Source: a bacterium (GTDB lineage: Bacteria > Bdellovibrionota_C > UBA2361 > SZUA-149). From it: a stretch of 10,539 bases of DNA. Positions 5,897 through 10,539 of this stretch are shown here, piece after piece. The position numbers were made by a program, and so were the translations under genes. Where the stretch lies: contig QIGM01000424.1 in NCBI GenBank assembly GCA_003230795.1, positions 1-10,539 of the forward strand, given 5' to 3'. Numbering within the stretch: the stretch's first letter is position 1; the number at the start of each line of letters is the position of its first letter. A model generated the notes under the pieces. It ran no database searches and had not been told where the DNA came from. It saw only the letters and a list, made by a program, of their open reading frames with translations.

Positions 5897-6957
5897 GCGA
5901 ACTCCAAAAATGACGAATCACCATAGGTAAGAAAACGGTAGCTGGAATCAGCCAGCGCGTGTTGGTAAACCTTCTCGAGATGAGATTCCTCAAAAAAGGC
6001 GGCTACTAATTGTAGGTGTGTGGACGATGGCTGGTGAAAATTCGTAATCATTGCGTCCACGCCCTGAAACTCGTGCCCTGGATAAATAAATAATGAGGTC
6101 TCAATAAATCCGCTATCTTCAGCGCGACAAGCTCCATCACCGCTGAGATATTCGCTTTCTAAGGCTCTCACCACCGTGGTCCCTACAGCAATCACTCTTC
6201 GTCCTTCCTCCCTCGCTGCACGTAGCGAGGCGCGAGACTCTAGCGGTATACGGTAAAACTCCGAGTCCATCCGATGATTCTCTAGCAATTGCTCACTTAC
6301 CGGACTCACGCTCCCCGTACCTACGTGGTGCGTGAGATAGACTATTCCTATGCCAGCTTCACGCAGTTCCTGCAGCACCTGCTCAGTAAAGTGCAGAGAT
6401 GCAGTTGGAGCCGCAAGCGAACCTAACTCCTTCGCAAATACCGTTTGATACAAGGACTCATCAGAAAAATCCGCTCGACCGCGACGGATGTAAGGGGGAA
6501 TCGGCATCACACCGGAATCATGAAGCTGTTCTTGCACGGCATCACTCTCAGGAAAGCGAATCCGCAGTCGCCGCTGATCCTCAGTACGACCGATCACCTC
6601 AGCGACAAGCTGAGAAGAGATATGCAGCCTATCTCCCGCCCTCACTTTCTTCATTGGACGCGCAATTGCTTGCCATTCGCCCGATGAACCCTCGTCCGTG
6701 AACAGTAACTCGACTTCGCGCCCCGTGCTCTCTAGCTCAGCAAATACTCGAGCAGGTCGCACTTTGGTATCGTTAAGTACGAGAACGTCATTAGAGGACA
6801 GCACGCTCGGTAAGGCGGCGAAAGCGCGATCGTTTATGCTAAGGTCTCCAGCGGTGCGCGAGGCTACGGCGTGGAGAAGCCGAGCGTCACTACGAGCTGC
6901 CGTATAGCCAAGCGGTCGTTGCGCGATTCGTTCTGCGGGAAGTTCGTAAAAGAACAC
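5893..6957 (-). CDS. queA: S-adenosylmethionine:tRNA ribosyltransferase-isomerase QueA
   Basis: QueA transfers and rearranges the ribose of S-adenosylmethionine onto preQ1 in tRNA, giving epoxyqueuosine at wobble position 34 of GUN-anticodon tRNAs (cytosolic). The protein has 354 residues, near the usual length. Seen: YELPAERIAQRPL at the N-terminus, LVLNDTKVRPAR (about 59-70), PIPPYIRRG, YQTVFAKELG then LAAPTASLHF, RVIAVGTTVVRALES, FIYPGHEF, VDAMITNFHQP, and a YRFLTYGDSSFLE ending. Several normally strict positions differ from the common family forms: LTHHVG for LTLHVG, APTASLHF for APTAGLHF, and NFHQPSSTHLQLV for NFHLPxSTLLMLV. The start is GTG at 6957. Most family members begin a few residues earlier, but only an ATT at 6963 (with AGG six bases upstream) precedes it in frame before a stop at 6991-6993, so the N-terminus is uncertain by about two residues. 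The stop overlaps the tgt start (ATGA). Confidence 0.92.
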   Translation of the reverse strand: MFFYELPAERIAQRPLGYTAARSDARLLHAVASRTAGDLSINDRAFAALPSVLSSNDVLVLNDTKVRPARVFAELESTGREVELLFTDEGSSGEWQAIARPMKKVRAGDRLHISSQLVAEVIGRTEDQRRLRIRFPESDAVQEQLHDSGVMPIPPYIRRGRADFSDESLYQTVFAKELGSLAAPTASLHFTEQVLQELREAGIGIVYLTHHVGTGSVSPVSEQLLENHRMDSEFYRIPLESRASLRAAREEGRRVIAVGTTVVRALESEYLSGDGACRAEDSGFIETSLFIYPGHEFQGVDAMITNFHQPSSTHLQLVAAFFEESHLEKVYQHALADSSYRFLTYGDSSFLEFA

Positions 6958-7022
6958 GACAATAAAGGACCTAGCGTAATCTTCAGAACATTAGCGGCAA
7001 GCTTGGTAGTCGAAAAAAATAC

Positions 7023-7769
7023 CTAGCTATCCATCTTCTTCATAAATGCAGTGAGAAAATCGATAGGAATTGGGAATAAGATTGTCGAGCTATTCTCAGT
7101 TGCAATCTCCTGAAGCGTTTGTAGATAACGAAGCTGCAATGCTTGCGGGGCGGCCGCAATAATTTTCGCGGCACCTGCCAACTTCTCTGCCGCCTGAAAT
7201 TCTCCTTCCGCATTAATAATCTTCGCTCTACGCTCTCGCTCGGCCTCGGCCTGCTTCGCCATCGCACGCTGCATCTCTACAGGAAGATCGATGTGCTTGA
7301 TTTCGACCATGGAGACCTTAATCCCCCAAGGGTCTGTGTGTGTATCGAGAATGTCTTGTAGTCGAGCATTGAGATCTTCGCGCCCAATCAGAAGCTCATC
7401 TAGCTCAGCTTCACCACAAATACTGCGCAAGGTAGTTTGCGCGAGCTGACTGGTAGCGTAGAGATAGTTCTCGACCTCAACAATCGCCTTATTTACGTCA
7501 ACTACGCGAAAGTAAACGACCGCGTTTACTTTTACTGAGACGTTGTCTCTCGTAATAACATCTTGCGAAGGCACATCCATGGTAATGGTACGCATATCAA
7601 CGCGGCGCATTCTTTCAAGACCGGGAATAAGTACTACCAGCCCCGGTCCACGAGAAGGCACTAAGCGACCTAGTCGAAACACTACCGCGCGTTCATACTC
7701 ATTGAGAACCTTAAAGATATTGAAAAGTAAGATAGCAGCAACTACCACAAGTATGATTATGACTTGCAT
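7023..7769 (-). CDS. Slipin / stomatin-like SPFH-domain membrane protein
   Basis: This 248-residue protein has an N-terminal membrane anchor (about 2-20), an SPFH/band-7 domain (about 22-165), an Ala/Glu/Arg-rich coiled-coil stretch (about 165-205) and a hydrophobic C-terminal segment ([12 protein letters not shown], about 228-239). Characteristic stretches are [34 protein letters not shown] and [15 protein letters not shown]. Stomatin-like proteins form oligomeric scaffolds at the membrane and influence lipid domains and membrane-protein turnover. The gene directly follows the NfeD-family protease, the typical slipin operon arrangement. In the archaeal pair the protease cuts the hydrophobic C-terminal region of the slipin, and this protein keeps such a region. 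Translation starts at ATG 7769 behind a good AAGGAG site about seven bases upstream, the clearest Shine-Dalgarno in the window. The next gene, queA, is 65 bases downstream. The family assignment is certain; the cellular role here is inferred. Confidence 0.93.
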   Translation of the reverse strand: MQVIIILVVVAAILLFNIFKVLNEYERAVVFRLGRLVPSRGPGLVVLIPGLERMRRVDMRTITMDVPSQDVITRDNVSVKVNAVVYFRVVDVNKAIVEVENYLYATSQLAQTTLRSICGEAELDELLIGREDLNARLQDILDTHTDPWGIKVSMVEIKHIDLPVEMQRAMAKQAEAERERRAKIINAEGEFQAAEKLAGAAKIIAAAPQALQLRYLQTLQEIATENSSTILFPIPIDFLTAFMKKMDS

Positions 7770-7832
7770 TGGTATTCTCCTTTTATTCGGTCAAATGAGT
7801 CGTTTTGAATTAATAGCATTCTGAAAATTTTC

Positions 7833-9260
7833 CTATTCGGCCACAAGCAGTAGCGTCATTTTGGGACGTAATTCTTTTACTCTCAAGCGCGCTCCTTTCT
7901 CAGGAGCCTCAGTAAGCCCAATGGCCACAGCACGCCAGAGCTCACCCATTATTTCTACTTTCCCCTCGAACTCTTGGGAATCTGAGTCTCCCGCACGTAG
8001 GGTGAAATCACCCTTAACAGTGGCTAACTGGCCAAGCATTCCTTTGGCCCCCGTCCTTACGGCCCTTCGCTGAGAACGAAGAGTAAGATAGCAAACTCCC
8101 GCAAGAAGAGAACCAACCACAGCGGCAATCGTTCCAATGAGCCACTTATCCACAGTTAGTCCATCTGCCGCCCAGACAAAGTCCGTATCAATCACGTAAA
8201 GAGAGCCCAAGACAAGGCATAGCACACCCGCCGCTCCCCATATTCCGAAAGCAGGAAGAAAGAGCTCAACAACGAAAAACACCGCGCTAAGTAACAGCAA
8301 GGCAAGGCCACCGTAGTCGATCGGCAAGACCTGAGAAGCCACAAGAGAGAGCACCAAGCAAATAACTCCAACCACCCCGGGGATAATTCCGCCTGGATGG
8401 TAGAGCTCAATGCCGATACCGAGCATGGCGCCAAGGCCAAGTAAAACCGCGATATTTGGATCGGCAAGAATATTGACCACAATTTGCTTCAAGCTCATCT
8501 CAACCGATTCAATCGGAGCAGAAGAAAGTCCTTCGAGCGTTACAGGTTTTCCTTTTACAGTAACCGTCCTGCCTTCGATTTCAGCAAGAAGCTTCGGTAG
8601 ATCGCTAGCGACTAAATCAACCACACCTTCTGCTACGGCCTCTTTATCAGTAATCGCCACACTCTCGCGCACCGCTAGCTCAGCCCACTTCACATTCCTT
8701 CCACGCTGCTCAGCAATGGCTTTTATAAGAGAGGCTGTGAAGTTCTCGATTTTCTCTCCCATGTCGCCCTTTATCTCGCCACCACCTCCAAGCACTGGGT
8801 GCGCCGCACCAATGTTCGTTCCTGGGGCCATCACAGCGATATTCGCAGCTAGCGTAATGAACACCCCAGCAGAGATCGCTCCTCCTCCTGCCGGTGAGAC
8901 ATAAACAACGGTTGGCACTGGTGCTTCGAGTAGAGTCTCAACCATCTTTTGCATTGAGGTAAGTAAGCCACCCGGAGTGTTAAGACGAATCACGAGCAAG
9001 CGCGCGCCGCGCGCTTCAGCTTCCTTCATCGCCGTGCGGAGATAGTCATCTGTTGCGGGATTGATCGTTCCGTCGATCACGGCTTCGATAATAGGGCCAT
9101 TCGAACCGGCAGATGCCAGGTTCTCTGAAACATTCGCAAGATATGGTAAAAAACTAGCAAGGAAATAGCTAAGTAAAAAACCCAAGCCCAAACGTCGAAG
9201 TTGTTGTGGCTTACTTCGTGCGCCCGCTTTGAACGGAGAAAGTAATTTAAAAAGTCTCAT
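7833..9260 (-). CDS. NfeD-family membrane-bound ClpP-class serine protease (slipin partner)
   Basis: This 475-residue membrane protein has the layout of long NfeD proteins such as Pyrococcus PH1510. An N-terminal hydrophobic segment (about 25-42) is followed by a ClpP-fold protease domain (about 55-235), four to five membrane segments (about 268-290, 295-314, 318-357, 372-394) and a small soluble C-terminal NfeD/OB-like domain (about 402-475). The likely nucleophile is Ser130 in GGAISAG. The likely catalytic lysine is Lys170 in GEKIENF, aligned from memory to the Ser-Lys dyad of PH1510. The oxyanion and strand motifs NTPGG (94-98) and MAPGTNIGAAHP are present. The family degrades or processes membrane proteins, classically the C-terminus of the adjacent stomatin/slipin. 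The ATG at 9260 overlaps the udg stop (ATGA) and has no clear Shine-Dalgarno, so reinitiation is likely. The slipin gene follows after 63 bases, as expected for the conserved pair. The actual substrate is inference. Confidence 0.9.
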   Translation of the reverse strand: MRLFKLLSPFKAGARSKPQQLRRLGLGFLLSYFLASFLPYLANVSENLASAGSNGPIIEAVIDGTINPATDDYLRTAMKEAEARGARLLVIRLNTPGGLLTSMQKMVETLLEAPVPTVVYVSPAGGGAISAGVFITLAANIAVMAPGTNIGAAHPVLGGGGEIKGDMGEKIENFTASLIKAIAEQRGRNVKWAELAVRESVAITDKEAVAEGVVDLVASDLPKLLAEIEGRTVTVKGKPVTLEGLSSAPIESVEMSLKQIVVNILADPNIAVLLGLGAMLGIGIELYHPGGIIPGVVGVICLVLSLVASQVLPIDYGGLALLLLSAVFFVVELFLPAFGIWGAAGVLCLVLGSLYVIDTDFVWAADGLTVDKWLIGTIAAVVGSLLAGVCYLTLRSQRRAVRTGAKGMLGQLATVKGDFTLRAGDSDSQEFEGKVEIMGELWRAVAIGLTEAPEKGARLRVKELRPKMTLLLVAE

Positions 9261-10030
9261 ACGTTTATTTGCTTCATGGGGATTGATTCAGACTCCAGCT
9301 TCCGCATTACCGACTGCAGATCTTCCCAGAACGGTCTTTTCGCTTCTGCATTACGAAGAATATACGCCGGATGAAAAGTCGGCATCAGAGGTATGCCTCG
9401 CCATTCCTGCCAATTACCGCGAAGCTTTGTGATTCCCATATCCACGCCGCTCAGCGCGCGCTGCGCCGGAGCACCGAGAGTAACAATAACTTGGGGCTTA
9501 ATCGCCTCCAATTGCCCATGAAGATACGGAAGGCAAGACTCCACTTCGTCTGGTAGTGGATTACGGTTGTTCGGCGGACGGCATTTCACGACGTTGCAAA
9601 TATATACCTCTTCTCTCGAAAGACCTAAGCCCTTAGTAATGGCTGCGGTGAGTAACTCTCCAGCCTTCCCAACAAAGGGCTCTCCAAGGCGATCCTCATC
9701 AGCACCTGGTCCTTCGCCAACAAAGGCGATTCGCGGACTAGATTCTAGACCGACACCAAACACAACATTCTGTCTCGTCTCGCAAAGGCGACACGCCTGA
9801 CATCCCTGCGCTTGAGCCCGAAGTTCAGCTAAGCCCCCCGCAGAAGAACCCCCAGAAAGAGAACCCCCAGAAAAAGAACCAACAAGAGGAGGAGCAGACA
9901 CGGCAGCAGCAGCTTGAGCTGGCTCAACTTCCGCAAACCACTGCTCAGGCACACCCTCAACACCCGCAAGCCTAAGATGCAGTGCTAGTTCTTCGCCTAA
10001 ATCTAAATCTTGAGTTTTCTTTTCCACCAC
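9257..10030 (-). CDS. udg: Family 4 uracil-DNA glycosylase (4Fe-4S)
   Basis: This enzyme removes uracil from DNA by cutting the N-glycosidic bond, the first step of base-excision repair in the cytosol. It has 257 residues. The catalytic domain spans about 67-245. Motif A is GEGPGADED (105-113) and motif B is HPAYILR (His220). Four cysteines sit where family 4 enzymes bind a 4Fe-4S cluster: C77 and C80 (CQAC), C150 (VVKCRPPNNR) and C166. Residues 1-66 are an extension not needed for catalysis, containing an Ala/Pro/Gly/Ser-rich linker (about 38-66) with repeated GS-x-SGGS units. The start is GTG at 10030, directly followed by a second GTG at 10027; a purine-rich AGAGAAGA just upstream could serve either. 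The stop overlaps the nfeD start (ATGA), suggesting translational coupling. The assignment to family 4 is firm. The role of the extension is unknown; it could be a flexible tether. Confidence 0.93.
   Translation of the reverse strand: MVEKKTQDLDLGEELALHLRLAGVEGVPEQWFAEVEPAQAAAAVSAPPLVGSFSGGSLSGGSSAGGLAELRAQAQGCQACRLCETRQNVVFGVGLESSPRIAFVGEGPGADEDRLGEPFVGKAGELLTAAITKGLGLSREEVYICNVVKCRPPNNRNPLPDEVESCLPYLHGQLEAIKPQVIVTLGAPAQRALSGVDMGITKLRGNWQEWRGIPLMPTFHPAYILRNAEAKRPFWEDLQSVMRKLESESIPMKQINV
9846..9880 (-). repeat. 15-bp tandem repeat in the linker of the uracil-DNA glycosylase gene
   Basis: About 2.3 copies of a 15-bp unit (plus strand GAACCCCCAGAAAGA at 9846-9860, a near-identical copy at 9861-9875, then GAACC) encode the repeated GS-x-SGGS residues of the N-terminal linker. 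A more degenerate copy may precede at about 9831-9845. The repeat is a multiple of three and lies outside the catalytic domain. Confidence 0.7.
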
Positions 10031-10045
10031 TCTTCTCTGCCCAAC

Positions 10046-10070
10046 GTAACTTGCCCGAGTAAGTTACTCG
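10046..10070 (-). other. Overlapping alternative hairpins between coaBC and udg
   Basis: GTAACTT (10046-10052) can pair with AAGTTAC (10061-10067). CGAGT (10056-10060) can instead pair with ACTCG (10066-10070), inside the larger palindrome 10056-10070. The two pairings share bases and exclude each other. They occupy most of the 46-base gap ahead of the udg start, so they might affect udg translation. The stems are short, so chance is possible. Confidence 0.35.
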
Positions 10071-10076
10071 CGAAAC

Positions 10077-10539
10077 CTAAACGCGCAGCGCCGCACGAAT
10101 TATTCTGCCAGCAATCATATGCTTCTCGGCAGTAGAGATTTCTTCCTGACGCCCACCTTTCTCAAGCAGCCAAATACGATTGGTATCCTGCCCAAAAGCG
10201 TCGTCCGCAAAATTGCCCACCATAAGATCGGCATTCTTCCGTTCTAGCTTCTCTCTTGCCCATACTAGGAGCTGCTCTTCATCACCGGTTTCAGCGCTAA
10301 AACCCACAAGCTTTAGTGAGAGTCCAGAGGAGTCTTCGATCTTTTCACGATTTGCTCCTAGCTCCTGCAAAACGTCTGGGCAAGGCTCCATCTCGAGCTG
10401 GTACGGTTTCGACTTATCATTCTTTATCTTTGTAGCAGACGCTCCAGAAGGGCGATGATCAGTGACAGCGGACGCCATAAAGACAAACTGTGTTTTGTTC
10501 AGGCCAGTGTCTTGTCTGGTAACTTCCTCAAAGACCGCT
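10077..10539 (-). CDS. coaBC: CoaBC bifunctional phosphopantothenoylcysteine synthetase/decarboxylase, C-terminal part (5' end outside window)
   Basis: This is the 3' end of a gene that stays open to the window edge, so its start is missing; about 153 residues are visible. The visible part matches the C-terminal CoaB (phosphopantothenate-cysteine ligase) domain. That domain joins 4'-phosphopantothenate to cysteine using CTP, after which the N-terminal CoaC domain (not visible) decarboxylates the product, in cytosolic coenzyme A synthesis. Seen: MASAVTDHRPSG (family form AAVADYRP, here with His for Tyr), a KIK motif, a PCPDVLQELG stretch, LVGFSAETGDEE, ADLMVGN and FGQDTNRIWLL, ending in an AGRIIRAALRV helix. 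The internal Met at 10478 is not the start, because in-frame conserved-looking sequence (FEEVTRQDTG) precedes it. The udg gene follows after 46 bases, so co-transcription is likely. Whether the CoaC half is fused cannot be seen; a stand-alone CoaB is the alternative. Confidence 0.9.
   Translation of the reverse strand, partial: AVFEEVTRQDTGLNKTQFVFMASAVTDHRPSGASATKIKNDKSKPYQLEMEPCPDVLQELGANREKIEDSSGLSLKLVGFSAETGDEEQLLVWAREKLERKNADLMVGNFADDAFGQDTNRIWLLEKGGRQEEISTAEKHMIAGRIIRAALRV

Noticed and set aside
6958..7022. Terminator or promoter in the slipin-queA gap
   Set aside because: The coding strand has a T7 run just after the slipin stop, but no GC-rich stem precedes it, and no convincing -35/-10 pair lies before queA.
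7770..7832. Promoter in the nfeD-slipin gap
   Set aside because: The gap is AT-rich and holds the palindrome GAAAATTTTC, but no -35/-10 pair with proper spacing could be supported.
1..10539. CRISPR array, tRNA, rRNA or prophage genes
   Set aside because: No regularly spaced repeat series, no cloverleaf-like sequence in the short gaps, and no phage or transposase protein was found in any frame.

Overview
The window is a compact stretch of about 10.3 kb in which every recognisable gene lies on the minus strand, followed at the left edge (1-243) by a gene-free tail packed with inverted repeats. Base composition is near 50% GC. The gene content (SecD, SecF and YajC as separate genes behind queA-tgt, a family 4 uracil-DNA glycosylase, and an NfeD-protease/slipin pair) fits a Gram-negative bacterium. 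The order coaBC-udg-nfeD-slipin and queA-tgt-yajC-secD-secF is reminiscent of deltaproteobacterial-type lineages. That placement is an inference from gene order and general knowledge, not a demonstrated taxonomy.

Read in the direction of transcription (right to left), the genes are: the 3' part of coaBC (coenzyme A synthesis, cut by the window edge); a family 4 Fe-S uracil-DNA glycosylase; a membrane serine protease of the NfeD/STOPP class; its partner slipin (SPFH domain); queA and tgt (queuosine modification of tRNA); yajC, secD and secF (accessory complex of the Sec translocase); and a secreted or periplasmic ankyrin-repeat protein. Junctions are tight. ATGA overlaps join udg-nfeD and queA-tgt, there are 3 bases between secD and secF, and the other gaps are 33-83 bases. 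One or a few long co-transcribed units are therefore likely. I see no convincing internal promoter or terminator.

Functionally the window holds four modules: DNA repair plus CoA synthesis, membrane quality control (NfeD protease cutting or partnering a stomatin-like protein), tRNA wobble modification, and protein export. The ankyrin protein is the only non-housekeeping gene. It has a signal peptide, so it would itself be exported, and it lies behind two near-identical 18-bp direct repeats in the secF-ankyrin gap.

The most unusual part is 1-243, downstream of the ankyrin gene. It contains a strong 31-base hairpin (1-31), a perfect 33-bp inverted repeat (64-96 and 192-224), and, between its arms, a long hairpin (130-164) next to a 10-bp palindrome. 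This nested arrangement spans 161 bp and has no coding content. It could be a miniature inverted-repeat element, an invertible segment or a structured RNA. The sequence alone does not decide between them.
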